DNA of 8,207 nucleotides from Methyloceanibacter sp. Its GTDB lineage: Bacteria > Pseudomonadota > Alphaproteobacteria > Rhizobiales > Methyloligellaceae. The notes below the pieces were generated by a model that ran no database searches, was not told where the DNA came from, and saw only the letters and a list, made by a program, of their open reading frames with translations. The stretch is from assembly GCA_016649675.1 (NCBI GenBank), contig JAENXG010000104.1, forward strand, positions 1 through 8,207, in the 5' to 3' direction. Below are positions 1 through 7,048 of this stretch, piece after piece (the stretch's first letter is position 1; each line of letters starts with the position of its first letter). The position numbers were made by a program, and so were the translations under genes.

Positions 1-63
1 AAGAGTGATGGTGCTAAGCCCGCGCGGAAAATGCCAAAGTTGTGGGCAGGAAGCAACAGACGC

Positions 64-89
64 CTGGGCCAAGCGGGATTTTGGCCCAA
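64..89 (-). terminator. Probable terminator hairpin downstream of thiL
   Basis: A perfect 8-bp inverted repeat, TGGGCCAA at 65-72 and TTGGCCCA at 81-88, encloses an 8-nt loop. It begins 18 nt after the thiL stop codon, where an operon terminator would be expected. A smaller GC-rich hairpin (CTCTC-GGCC-GGGAG on the minus strand, about 92-105) sits just before it. No clear T-run follows the stem on the minus strand, so it is not a textbook intrinsic terminator. It could also act as an mRNA 3'-end stabiliser. The repeat is seen directly; the terminator role is inferred from position. Confidence 0.5.
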
Positions 90-105
90 TCTCCCGGCCG
101 AGAGC

Positions 106-1125
106 CTAGAAATGGCTGAAGCTCTTAGCGCCGAGCTTAACCGTGTTGCCGTCAGGCCCGATCAGGCGGGCCTCGCCGCTTGACCCGTCCATGCGGCCGA
201 TCATCGTGACGCTGGTGCCCTTGGCTCGCGCCTCGGTCTCGAAGGCATCGCCGCTCATCTCGGGCACAGCCGCCACGATCTCGTAGTCGTCGCCGGCCGT
301 GACCAGCGCTTCGAGAAGCTCAGGCTCCCGCGCAAGCGCCTTTTGCGCGGGCTGCGAGAACGGCACGCGGGAGGCCTCGATCAGCGCGCTCCCATGGGAG
401 ACGCGGGCAAGCTTCTCGATATCGCCCATGAGCCCATCGGACACATCGATGGCGCCCTGCGCGAAGTTGCGGACGAGAAGCGCAAGGTCGGTGCGGGGGT
501 TCGGCCGCCGGTAGCGGTCGACGACGAACGCCGTGTCGTCCTCGGAGAGGCCCCAGAACCGCCCAAGCGCGGGCTGCTTAAGGACGCGAAGGCCGAGATA
601 GGCGTCGCCGATGGTGCCGCTCACATAGAGGCGGTCGCCCTCTTTAGCGCCGAGCCGCAGCACCGCGCGGCCCTGCGGGATCAGGCCGAGAGCCGTGACG
701 GTCACGCTCAGGGGGCCAGGCGTCGCGGTGGTATCGCCGCCGACGAGGGCGATGCCGGACAGCTCCTGCAGCGCGCGAAGTCCCGACGCGAACGCCTCAA
801 GCCAGCTTGAAGCGGCATCGGCCGGCAGGGACAGCGCCAAGAGATAGACGTAAGGCCTCGCGCCCTTGGCGGCGAGGTCCGACAGGTTCACCGCCAAGGC
901 CTTGTGACCGATGCTCTCTGGCGGATCCTCTTTGAGGAAATGCACGCCCTCGACGATGGTGTCGCAGGAGAGCACGATCTCCTGTCCCTCGGGCGGGCGC
1001 AGCACGGCGGCGTCGTCGCGCAAGCCCAGCGCCGCGGCTTCGGTGGCGAGCGGCGCAAAATAACGGGCGATGAGGTCGAACTCGCCAAGGCGCTCCCCCT
1101 CGACGCGCGCGACGCCCTCAACCAT
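106..1125 (-). CDS. thiL: Thiamine-phosphate kinase ThiL
   Basis: ThiL phosphorylates thiamine monophosphate with ATP to give the cofactor thiamine diphosphate in the cytoplasm. The 339-residue product has the family motifs in order: DDAAVL at residues 37-42, a CDTIVEGVHF metal/nucleotide segment at 54-63, NLSDLAAKGA at 80-89, GGDTT at 129-133, IDVSDGL at 226-232 and GDDYE at 278-282. Length is normal for the family. The frame stays open to 1191, but the ATG at 1125 is preferred: it follows a good Shine-Dalgarno GAGGT seven nt upstream and overlaps the nusB stop by 8 bp, which suggests translational coupling. The upstream extension has no family similarity that I recognise. It is the last gene of the cluster; nusB-thiL adjacency is also found in enterobacteria. 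Function is secure; the start is likely. Confidence 0.96.
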   Translation of the reverse strand: MVEGVARVEGERLGEFDLIARYFAPLATEAAALGLRDDAAVLRPPEGQEIVLSCDTIVEGVHFLKEDPPESIGHKALAVNLSDLAAKGARPYVYLLALSLPADAASSWLEAFASGLRALQELSGIALVGGDTTATPGPLSVTVTALGLIPQGRAVLRLGAKEGDRLYVSGTIGDAYLGLRVLKQPALGRFWGLSEDDTAFVVDRYRRPNPRTDLALLVRNFAQGAIDVSDGLMGDIEKLARVSHGSALIEASRVPFSQPAQKALAREPELLEALVTAGDDYEIVAAVPEMSGDAFETEARAKGTSVTMIGRMDGSSGEARLIGPDGNTVKLGAKSFSHF

Positions 1126-1615
1126 CGCTCCCACCTCGTGGCGCAAACTCCTTGGGCCGTGCCGTATGGGCGAGCCGGTCAAGGATGCCATTCACCACCT
1201 TCGGCTCCTCCTCGGAGAAAAAGGCATGCGCGATGTCCACATATTCGGTGATCACGACGCGGGCCGGGACGTCGCTGCGAACGAGGAGCTCATAGGCTCC
1301 GGCGCGGAGGATGGCGCGCAGGATCGAATCGACGCGGGTAAGCCGCCAGCCCTCGGCGAGCTGCTTGTCGATCAGCGGGTCGATGCTGAGCTGCTCGCGC
1401 ACCACGCCCTCGACCAGATTGCGGAAGAAGGCCGGCTCGGCGTCGCGATATTGGCAGTCCTCGATCTCCTTGCCGAGGCGATGGGTCTCAAACTCGGCGA
1501 TGACGTCGTTGAGATCGATCCCGGTCATGTCCATCTGATAGAGCGCTTGCACCGCGGCAAGCCTCGCCGCACTGCGGGAGGACGCGCGGTTTTCAGTCTT
1601 GCCGCGCGGAGCCAT
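1118..1615 (-). CDS. nusB: Transcription antitermination factor NusB
   Basis: NusB pairs with NusE (ribosomal protein S10) at boxA RNA to keep RNA polymerase processive on rRNA operons. The 165-residue product is a single all-helical NusB domain. An N-terminal basic segment (R14-R18) leads into the helix AARLAAVQALYQMD at residues 16-29. The core signature DSILRAILRAGAYEL spans 96-110, and the C-terminal YVDIAHAFF...PKVVNGILDRLA segment spans 125-149. A threonine at 123 stands where many homologues have asparagine (INE). The ATG at 1615 is 5 nt after the ribH stop, and the gene ends 8 bp inside thiL. A strong ribosome binding site is not visible before it, so re-initiation after ribH is plausible. 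Coupling of nusB to ribH is widespread in proteobacteria. Identification is secure. Confidence 0.96.
   Translation of the reverse strand: MAPRGKTENRASSRSAARLAAVQALYQMDMTGIDLNDVIAEFETHRLGKEIEDCQYRDAEPAFFRNLVEGVVREQLSIDPLIDKQLAEGWRLTRVDSILRAILRAGAYELLVRSDVPARVVITEYVDIAHAFFSEEEPKVVNGILDRLAHTARPKEFAPRGGSDG
1133..1137 (-). promoter_or_regulatory. Ribosome binding site that sets the thiL start
   Basis: The minus strand reads GAGGTGGGAGCG immediately before the ATG at 1125. GAGGT lies 7 nt from the start, a normal distance. It sits inside the last codons of nusB, and it favours this start over the longer frame opening at 1191. Confidence 0.6.
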
Positions 1616-1620
1616 GGCGG

Positions 1621-2091
1621 CTAGCGCCGGCTCGCAGAGGAGAAATGCTGCTCGAGCTGCATCAGGGTGAGGCAGGCAAGCGCCGCGTCGCGGCCCTTGT
1701 TGCGGCCCTCGACGCTCGCCCGTTCCCAGGCCTGCTCGCGGCTCTCGCAGGTGAGGATGCCGAAGCCGATCGGCACCGCATGCTGTACGGCGAGCTGATG
1801 CAGGCCTGCCGCCGACTCTCGGGCCACGATGTCGTAATGGGTCGTCTCGCCGCGGATGACGCAGCCAAGGGCGATGCAGCCCCGATGCCTCCCCGCCCGG
1901 CCGACGAAGCCGTTGGCGAGTGCCAGGCTGAGCGCGAGCGCGATTTCGAGCGAACCCGGCACGGCGAGCCGCTCATAGGCCATCTGATGGGCGTCAAGCT
2001 CCTCGATGGCGCCGCGGGCGAGCTCGTCGGCGATGTCCTCGTAGAAGCGCGCCTCGATGATGAGGACCGAGCGTGGGCCTTTGCGGCTCAT
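1621..2091 (-). CDS. ribH: 6,7-dimethyl-8-ribityllumazine synthase RibH
   Basis: RibH condenses 5-amino-6-ribitylaminouracil with 3,4-dihydroxy-2-butanone 4-phosphate to give 6,7-dimethyl-8-ribityllumazine, the penultimate riboflavin step. The 156 residues match the normal length. The substrate-binding aromatic segment EARFYEDI is at residues 13-20, VPGSLEI at 44-50, ALGCVIRGETTHYDI at 74-88 with the general-base histidine at 85, GFGILT at 109-114, EQAWERA at 119-125 and NKGRDAA at 131-137. The ATG overlaps the ribB stop as ATGA (4 bp), with purine-rich GGAGAGGAGG directly before it, so it should be translated efficiently and coupled to ribB. The family forms pentamers, decamers or 60-mer capsids; the sequence alone does not tell which. 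Its neighbours RibE and RibB use its product and supply its substrate. Confidence 0.97.
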   Translation of the reverse strand: MSRKGPRSVLIIEARFYEDIADELARGAIEELDAHQMAYERLAVPGSLEIALALSLALANGFVGRAGRHRGCIALGCVIRGETTHYDIVARESAAGLHQLAVQHAVPIGFGILTCESREQAWERASVEGRNKGRDAALACLTLMQLEQHFSSASRR

Positions 2092-3215
2092 GGCCTCCTC
2101 TCCAGGCCCCGGTGGCCGACCACCTTGAGGCCATAGCCCTCAAGACCAACGATCTTGCGCGCCGGTGAATTGCTGAGCAGCACCATCTCGCGCACGCCAA
2201 GGTCGAGCAGGATCTGGGCGCCGATGCCGTATTCGATGAGCCGCTGCTGACCGGCGCCGCCCGCTTCCGCCCTGAGGCGCGCGGAGATGGCGTCCGGCCT
2301 CGATTCGCGGATGAGGACGATCACGCCACGCCCTTCGCGTCCGATGATGTCCATGGCTTTGTGCACCAGCGTCTCGCGGTTGCTCCCGACCGACAGCACA
2401 TCGTCGATGGTATTCAGAGCATGCACGCGCACGAGCACCGGACCGCCCGAGGCCACGTCGCCCTTGACGATCGCCACGTGCTCGGCAGGATCGACGGTCG
2501 TGGCATAGACCTTGAGAGCGAAAGCGCCGCCGAAGGCGCTGTCGATTTTGGTCTCGGCCACAACCTTCACCAAATGGTCGTAGCGCAGGCGATAGGCGAT
2601 CAAATCGGCGATGGTCGCGATCTTCAGTCCATGGCGCTGGGCGAAGGCGACGAGGTCGGGAAGCCGCGCCATGGTGCCGTCGTCGTTCATGATCTCGCAG
2701 ATCACGCCAGACGGATAAAGCCCGGCGAGGCAGGCGAGGTCCACGGCCGCCTCGGTGTGGCCGGCCCGCACGAGCACGCCGCCCTCCTTGGCCACGAGCG
2801 GAAACACATGGCCCGGGGTCATGACGTCGCGATAGTCCTTGGTCGGATCGATGGCGACGGAAATAGTATGGGCCCGGTCATGGGCGGAGATGCCGGTCGA
2901 GACCCCTTCCCGCGCCTCGATCGAAACGGTGAAGGCGGTCGAATGCCGACTGCGGTTGGAGCGCGACATCAACTCAAGATGCAGCTGCTTGGCGCGCTCG
3001 GGCGTCAGCGCCAGGCAAATCAGCCCGCGGCCGTTCTTGGCCATGAAGTTGATGGTATCGGGCGTCGCCATCTGGGCGGGGATGACGAGATCGCCTTCGT
3101 TCTCACGCTCCTCGGCGTCGACCAGGATGAACATGCGGCCGTTGCGCGCATCCTCGACCACCTCTTCGATGGAGGAGAGGAACTGATGGTGACGAGGATT
3201 ACTGACAATGGTCAC
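2088..3215 (-). CDS. ribB: RibBX-type 3,4-dihydroxy-2-butanone 4-phosphate synthase with degenerate GTP cyclohydrolase II domain
   Basis: The N-terminal half (residues about 10-205) is a complete DHBP synthase, which turns ribulose 5-phosphate into 3,4-dihydroxy-2-butanone 4-phosphate plus formate. DAEERENEGD is at 33-42, TGISAHDRAHTI at 107-118, PGHVFPL at 134-140, RAGHTEA at 150-156 and GVICEIMNDDG at 170-180. The C-terminal half (about 206-375) aligns in outline with GTP cyclohydrolase II (RVHALN at 263-268, EGRG at 294-297, LLSNSPARK at 346-354). However, it lacks the three zinc cysteines and the RQEGRG segment (here RESRPD, 303-308). This is the architecture described as RibBX, so a single function is expected. 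The start is GTG at 3215, overlapping the ribE stop as GTGA, with GAAGG nine nt upstream; no nearby ATG would keep the N-terminal domain whole. It is often annotated as ribBA or ribA, which would overstate its activity. Confidence 0.94.
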   Translation of the reverse strand: MTIVSNPRHHQFLSSIEEVVEDARNGRMFILVDAEERENEGDLVIPAQMATPDTINFMAKNGRGLICLALTPERAKQLHLELMSRSNRSRHSTAFTVSIEAREGVSTGISAHDRAHTISVAIDPTKDYRDVMTPGHVFPLVAKEGGVLVRAGHTEAAVDLACLAGLYPSGVICEIMNDDGTMARLPDLVAFAQRHGLKIATIADLIAYRLRYDHLVKVVAETKIDSAFGGAFALKVYATTVDPAEHVAIVKGDVASGGPVLVRVHALNTIDDVLSVGSNRETLVHKAMDIIGREGRGVIVLIRESRPDAISARLRAEAGGAGQQRLIEYGIGAQILLDLGVREMVLLSNSPARKIVGLEGYGLKVVGHRGLERRP

Positions 3216-3817
3216 GGGGCGCGGCCTTCGCTTTCTGCCAAGCGTGCGACGTAGCGCGCAAGGAGATCGACTTCAAGGTTTAACAGATCGCCGGGCACCC
3301 GATCCTCCCATGTCGTGTGGGCTAGAGTGTATGGGATCACGTTCACGCCGAAGCGTGTGCCATCCACGGCATTAACCGTGAGCGACACGCCATCGAGCGC
3401 GACCGAGCCCTTCTCGGCGATGAAGCGTGCCAGCGCTTGAGGGCTCTCGACGACGAATCTGACGCTCTCGCCGTCGGTCTCGCGCTCGACGATCTTGGCA
3501 AGCCCGTCGATATGGCCGGTGACGAGATGGCCGCCGAGCTCATCGCCAAGCGCCAGCGCACGCTCGAGATTGATGCGCCGTCCCTCCTGCCACGCGCCGA
3601 TTGTGGTGCGGGCCAAGGTCTCGTTGGAGGCTTCAACCGTGAAGACGGCGCCCTTCCCGCGCGCTTTGCGCACATCGACCAGCGTCAGGCAGCAGCCGTC
3701 GCAGGCGATCGAGGCGCCCTCCTCCAGGCTTCCGCGCTTGTAACGGCAGGCGATGCTGAAACGCGCGCCCTGCCGCTCCACGAGCGTGCCTATGCTGCTG
3801 ATAATGCCGGTGAACAT
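3212..3817 (-). CDS. ribE: Riboflavin synthase alpha subunit RibE
   Basis: RibE dismutates two molecules of 6,7-dimethyl-8-ribityllumazine into riboflavin and 5-amino-6-ribitylaminouracil. The 201 residues form two lumazine-binding repeats. Repeat 1 opens with MFTGIISSIG and holds GASIACDGCCLTLV at residues about 33-46. The linker motif GGHLVTGHIDG follows at about 92-102. Repeat 2 holds KGSVALDGVSLTVN at about 132-145. The ATG at 3817 is chosen because nearly all family members begin MFTGI; the frame is open to a GTG at 3838, but the seven added residues are not conserved. The start lies 28 bp inside ribD and has only a weak, GC-rich ribosome binding site, so translation probably depends on ribosomes finishing ribD. 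The gene is called ribC in some species and ribE in others. Confidence 0.96.
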   Translation of the reverse strand: MFTGIISSIGTLVERQGARFSIACRYKRGSLEEGASIACDGCCLTLVDVRKARGKGAVFTVEASNETLARTTIGAWQEGRRINLERALALGDELGGHLVTGHIDGLAKIVERETDGESVRFVVESPQALARFIAEKGSVALDGVSLTVNAVDGTRFGVNVIPYTLAHTTWEDRVPGDLLNLEVDLLARYVARLAESEGRAP

Positions 3818-4923
3818 GTCCGCATCCGCCGCCACCACGTCATCCGGTCGGGTCCGAAGGAGCGTGCGTGAATTTGCTTGAAATGACTGCTGCCGGTCAG
3901 CCGATCAAGCCCTTCGCTGACGAAGGGCATGAGGCCGTCGGCGCCCGCAGGGTCCGGGCCCTGGTAGATCACCGCCTCGTCGATAAGGTCGGCATCGAGA
4001 AAGGCGCGCGCCACGGAAGGCCCGCCCTCAACCAGCACGCGCGTGATGCCGCGGCTCGCGAGCGTCTCCAAGGCGTCGCGAACGCCGAGCATGCCATGGG
4101 CGTCGACCGGGACCGGAACGATCTCGGCCCCGCGATCCTGCAGCGCATCGGCATTGGGATGCTCCTCGTCGGCGGCGCAGACGAGCCAGACCGGCACCAT
4201 CATGTCGTCGAAGAGGTGCACTTCGGGTGGCGTCCTTAAGCGGCGGTCCAAGACCACGCGCACCGGCGAGCGGCATCCCATGCCGGGAAGGCGGCAGGTG
4301 AGGCTTGGATTATCGGCGAGGACGGTGGCGCGGCCGACCAGGATGGCATCGTTCCGCGCGCGCAACAGGTGGCCATGGGCGCGGGCGTCGGGACCGGTGA
4401 TCCACACCGGGGCGCCGTCGCCGCGCGGCATCAGTCCGTCGGCGCCGAGCGCAAGCTTCAGCGTCACGGCGGGACGCCCCTCGGTGACGCGGAGGAGATG
4501 ACCAAGGGCGACCTCTGCAGCCTCGGACGCCAACACCCCTTCCCGCACCTCGATGCCGGCGGCTTCAAGGCGGGCGAGCCCCTGTCCCGACGTGCGCGGG
4601 TCGGGATCGCGGAGCGCGACCACCGCGCGCGCAGGCTTCGCGGCGGCAATGACATCGGCGCAGGCGAGCCCCCTTCCCCCTTCGTGGGCGCACGGCTCAA
4701 GCGTCACATAGATTGTGGCGCCCCGAGCCCGATCGCGGGCGCAGTCGAGCGCAATGGCCTCGGCATGGGGGCGGCCGCCGGGTGCGGTCCAGCCGCGCGC
4801 AACGATCTCGCCTGACGGGGCTACGACGATCGAGCCGACCGACGGGTTCGGCCAGGTGAGCCCAAGCCCGCGCCGGGCGAGTGAGAGCGCCTGCGCCATA
4901 TGCTCTTCATCGCTTGCGCTCAT
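3790..4923 (-). CDS. ribD: Bifunctional diaminohydroxyphosphoribosylaminopyrimidine deaminase / 5-amino-6-(5-phosphoribosylamino)uracil reductase RibD
   Basis: RibD carries out two consecutive riboflavin steps: deamination of the pyrimidine made by GTP cyclohydrolase II, then NADPH-dependent reduction of the ribosyl side chain. The product has 377 residues. The deaminase domain (about 1-145) has the zinc motif HAE at 53-55 and PC at 77-78 with a second cysteine at 88; NPSVG is at 26-30. The reductase domain (about 150-370) has KLALGADG at 156-163, WITGPDAR at 174-181, DAILVGRATVLADNP at 192-206 and VLVEGGPSVARAFL at 296-309. Cysteine spacing is Cx9C, against Cx8C in E. coli. The frame runs open to 5091, but that part is a shadow of nrdR; the ATG at 4923 places the conserved N-terminus correctly. 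No clear Shine-Dalgarno is visible in the 22-bp gap after nrdR. The end overlaps ribE by 28 bp. Confidence 0.95.
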   Translation of the reverse strand: MSASDEEHMAQALSLARRGLGLTWPNPSVGSIVVAPSGEIVARGWTAPGGRPHAEAIALDCARDRARGATIYVTLEPCAHEGGRGLACADVIAAAKPARAVVALRDPDPRTSGQGLARLEAAGIEVREGVLASEAAEVALGHLLRVTEGRPAVTLKLALGADGLMPRGDGAPVWITGPDARAHGHLLRARNDAILVGRATVLADNPSLTCRLPGMGCRSPVRVVLDRRLRTPPEVHLFDDMMVPVWLVCAADEEHPNADALQDRGAEIVPVPVDAHGMLGVRDALETLASRGITRVLVEGGPSVARAFLDADLIDEAVIYQGPDPAGADGLMPFVSEGLDRLTGSSHFKQIHARSFGPDRMTWWRRMRTCSPALSAA

Positions 4924-4945
4924 CGGTGGATCGGGGTTTTTGCGG

Positions 4946-5452
4946 CTAATCGTCGGCTTTAGCCGCCGCCTTCCGTGGCGAGGACTCTTCATCGTCGCCA
5001 TCGGTTGCGGCAAGCTCACCGAGCAGCGCCTCGAAATCCTTGGCCTCGCGGAAATTCTTGTAGACTGAGGCGAAGCGCACATAGGCCACATCGTCGAGCG
5101 CTTTCAAGGCCTCCATCACCAGCTTGCCGATGGTCTCGGACTTGATGTCGTTCTCGCCCTGGTTCTCGAGCCGGCGCACGATGCCGCTCACCATGCGCTC
5201 GATACGTTCGGGGTCGACCGGCCGCTTCCTGAGCGCGATCTGCACCGAGCGCATCAGCTTGTCGCGGTCGAACGGCATCCGGCGGCCGCTCCGCTTGATC
5301 ACGGTCAGCTCGCGCAGTTGCACGCGCTCGAAGGTGGTGAAGCGCCCGCCGCAATCGGCGCACACCCGGCGGCGCCTGATCGTGGTGTGGTCCTCGCTAG
5401 GCCGCGAGTCCTTCACTTGCGTGTTGGTGCTGCCGCAATAGGGGCACCGCAT
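4946..5452 (-). CDS. nrdR: Transcriptional repressor NrdR
   Basis: NrdR is a nucleotide-sensing repressor of ribonucleotide reductase genes. The 168-residue product starts with a zinc ribbon (cysteines 3, 6, 31 and 34) carrying the basic run RRRR at residues 26-29, typical of its DNA-binding surface. An ATP-cone domain follows over about 49-139, including KRSGRRMPFDRDKL at 53-66 and YVRFASVYKNF at 124-134. The acidic and basic tail after residue 148 is variable in the family. The ATG at 5452 is preceded by purine-rich AGGGGAGGG, and the gene follows glyA by 39 bp. In alphaproteobacteria nrdR commonly sits between glyA and ribD. No ribonucleotide reductase gene is in this window, so its targets lie elsewhere. 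Identification is secure. Confidence 0.97.
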   Translation of the reverse strand: MRCPYCGSTNTQVKDSRPSEDHTTIRRRRVCADCGGRFTTFERVQLRELTVIKRSGRRMPFDRDKLMRSVQIALRKRPVDPERIERMVSGIVRRLENQGENDIKSETIGKLVMEALKALDDVAYVRFASVYKNFREAKDFEALLGELAATDGDDEESSPRKAAAKADD

Positions 5453-5491
5453 GGGCGACCGCCCTCCCCTTCCTCACCCTCACGCTCGGCT

Positions 5492-6799
5492 TTACCGGTA
5501 AATCGGATAGCGCCCGCAGAGCTCGATGGCACGTTTTTTCACGCTCGCTTCGACCGCGCCGTTGCCCTCGTCGCCATTGGCAGCAAGCCCATCAAGCACC
5601 TCGATGATCATGCCGCCCACCGACTGGAACTCGGCAATGCCGAAGCCGCGCGTGGTGCCGGCCGGTGAGCCCAGCCGGATGCCTGAGGTGACCATGGGCT
5701 TTTCCGGATCGAACGGCACGCCGTTCTTGTTGCAAGTGATGTTGGCGCGGCCGAGCGCGATCTCGGCTGCCTTGCCGGTGAGCTTCTTGGGCCGGAGATC
5801 GACCAGTATCAGATGCGTGTCGGTGCCGCCTGAGACGAGCGCCACGCCGCCCTTGACCAGCGTCTCGCCGAGCGCCTTGGCGTTGTCGATCACCGACTGC
5901 GCGTAAAGCTTGAAGGACGGCGACAGCGCCTCCTTGAAGGCCACTGCCTTGGCGGCGATGATGTGCATCAAGGGGCCGCCTTGAAGGCCGGGGAACACCG
6001 CCGAATTGATCTTCTTGCCGATCTCCTCGTCGTTGGACAGCACCATGCCGGCGCGGGGTCCGCGCAGCGTCTTGTGGGTGGTGGTGGTGACGACATGAGC
6101 GTGCGGCAGCGGGCTTGGATGCAAGCCGGCGGCGACGAGGCCTGCGAAATGCGCCATGTCCACCATGAGATAGGCGCCGACCTGGTCGGCGATCTTGCGG
6201 AACCGCACGAAGTCGATGATGCGCGGATAAGCCGAGCCGCCGGTGATGATCATGGCCGGCTTGTGCTCGTGCGCGAGCCGCTCGACCTCGTCATAGTCGA
6301 TGCGGTGATCGTCCGGGCGCACGCCGTATTGAACGGCATTGAACCATTTGCCGGAGAGATTGGGCGGCGCGCCATGGGTTAGATGGCCGCCAGCGGCGAG
6401 GCTCAGTCCCATAATGGTGTCGCCGGGTTTGATCAAGGCAAGCATGACGGCCTGATTGGCCTGGGAGCCGGAATGCGGCTGGACATTGGCGAAAGCGCAG
6501 TTGAACAGGCGCTTGGCGCGGTCGATGGCGAGTTGCTCGACGACGTCGACATATTGGCAGCCGCCGTAATAGCGCCGGCCCGGATAGCCTTCGGCATATT
6601 TGTTGGTGAGGAGCGTGCCGGCGGCGTCGAGCACCGCCTTGGAGACGATGTTCTCCGAGGCGATCAGCTCGATCTCGTTCTGCTGGCGCTCAAGCTCGTG
6701 CTCGATCGCCCCGAAGATTTCGGGGTCGGCGTCCTCCAAGGGCTTGGTGAAGAAGTCATTTCCGCGCGCCTCGGCGCGCCTCATATCACTTGCCGTCAT
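5492..6799 (-). CDS. glyA: Serine hydroxymethyltransferase GlyA
   Basis: GlyA is a cytoplasmic PLP enzyme that interconverts serine plus tetrahydrofolate with glycine plus 5,10-methylene-tetrahydrofolate, the main source of one-carbon units. The 435-residue product is full length. IELIASENIVS is at residues 43-53, NKYAEGYPGRRYYGG at 66-80, PHSGSQAN at 108-115, DMAHFAGLVAAG at 214-225, the PLP-lysine segment TTTTHKTLRGPRAG at 238-251 (Lys243) and SGIRLGSPAGTTRG at 372-385. The ATG at 6799 has GAGGAG nine nt upstream; a second ATG at 6784 is possible but has no comparable ribosome binding site. It is the first gene of the cluster, with a 263-bp gap before it. Promoter boxes matching a sigma-70 consensus are not convincing in that gap. 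Confidence 0.98.
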   Translation of the reverse strand: MTASDMRRAEARGNDFFTKPLEDADPEIFGAIEHELERQQNEIELIASENIVSKAVLDAAGTLLTNKYAEGYPGRRYYGGCQYVDVVEQLAIDRAKRLFNCAFANVQPHSGSQANQAVMLALIKPGDTIMGLSLAAGGHLTHGAPPNLSGKWFNAVQYGVRPDDHRIDYDEVERLAHEHKPAMIITGGSAYPRIIDFVRFRKIADQVGAYLMVDMAHFAGLVAAGLHPSPLPHAHVVTTTTHKTLRGPRAGMVLSNDEEIGKKINSAVFPGLQGGPLMHIIAAKAVAFKEALSPSFKLYAQSVIDNAKALGETLVKGGVALVSGGTDTHLILVDLRPKKLTGKAAEIALGRANITCNKNGVPFDPEKPMVTSGIRLGSPAGTTRGFGIAEFQSVGGMIIEVLDGLAANGDEGNGAVEASVKKRAIELCGRYPIYR

Positions 6800-6808
6800 G
6801 GCTAATTA

Positions 6809-6814
6809 CTCCTC
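6809..6814 (-). promoter_or_regulatory. Ribosome binding site of glyA
   Basis: The minus strand reads GAGGAG followed by nine nt and the ATG at 6799. It is one of the clearest Shine-Dalgarno sequences in the window. It supports 6799 over the internal ATG at 6784, and fits a highly expressed first gene. Confidence 0.7.
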
Positions 6815-6846
6815 AGACCCGCCCTACCTCGCCAAGGGACGATTGA

Positions 6847-6908
6847 CCCCGCGTTTCTTGCTCCGCGAGGCGCTCCCTTCGACATTTGGCTGGCTCTACC
6901 ACATGTCG
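6847..6908 (-). other. Two potential RNA hairpins in the glyA upstream region
   Basis: On the minus strand, CGACAT (6908-6903) pairs perfectly with ATGTCG (6885-6880), and TGG/CCA can pair inside it. Some 10 nt further on, CCTCGCG (6870-6864) pairs with CGCGGGG (6853-6847), seven pairs including one G-U, around a 10-nt A-rich loop. They lie about 50-110 nt before glyA. The repeats are seen directly. A regulatory role is only inferred, and I do not recognise a known riboswitch class. GC-rich DNA yields such pairs by chance fairly often. Confidence 0.3.
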
Positions 6909-7048
6909 CGCGAGCGCGCCAGCAACGCCCAAGTCGTGGGCCTAGAAGCGCTCACGGTACAACTGCCATGGACGGAAATCCAACAGCTTCGCCAGCGAGC
7001 CATTGATGCCGCGAGGCCCGATCAGGCCGAGCCCAAGCTGTCATCAGA

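Noticed and set aside
1..63. Search for another gene at the left edge
   Set aside because: No open frame with a start, ribosome binding site or recognisable sequence was found in the short tail after the terminator-like repeat.
148..167. 20-bp near-repeat shared with 7008-7027 (18 of 20 identical, including the 14-bp AGGCCCGATCAGGC)
   Set aside because: One copy encodes the Leu-Ile-Gly-Pro end of ThiL and the other is intergenic. The core is near-palindromic and GC-rich, and no flanking similarity extends it, so it is most likely chance and not an attachment site or duplicated gene end.
1126..1191. N-terminal extension of ThiL by 22 codons
   Set aside because: It would overlap nusB by 74 bp and is not family-like; the ATG at 1125 has a well-placed GAGGT.
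2361..3254. 297-codon plus-strand open frame opposite ribB
   Set aside because: It mirrors the DHBP synthase coding sequence, and its composition (GDDEI, GRIDG-type stretches) is that of an antisense shadow. No ribosome binding site or family motif was seen.
4924..5091. N-terminal extension of RibD by 56 codons
   Set aside because: It lies almost wholly inside nrdR in another frame, is rich in Ser, Arg and Pro, and precedes the conserved RibD N-terminus, which begins properly at 4923.
6926..7031. Short minus-strand frame after the transpeptidase gene (LIGPRGINGSLAKLLDFRP)
   Set aside because: About 32 codons between in-frame stops, with no good start codon or ribosome binding site. Too short to support as a gene or pseudogene remnant.
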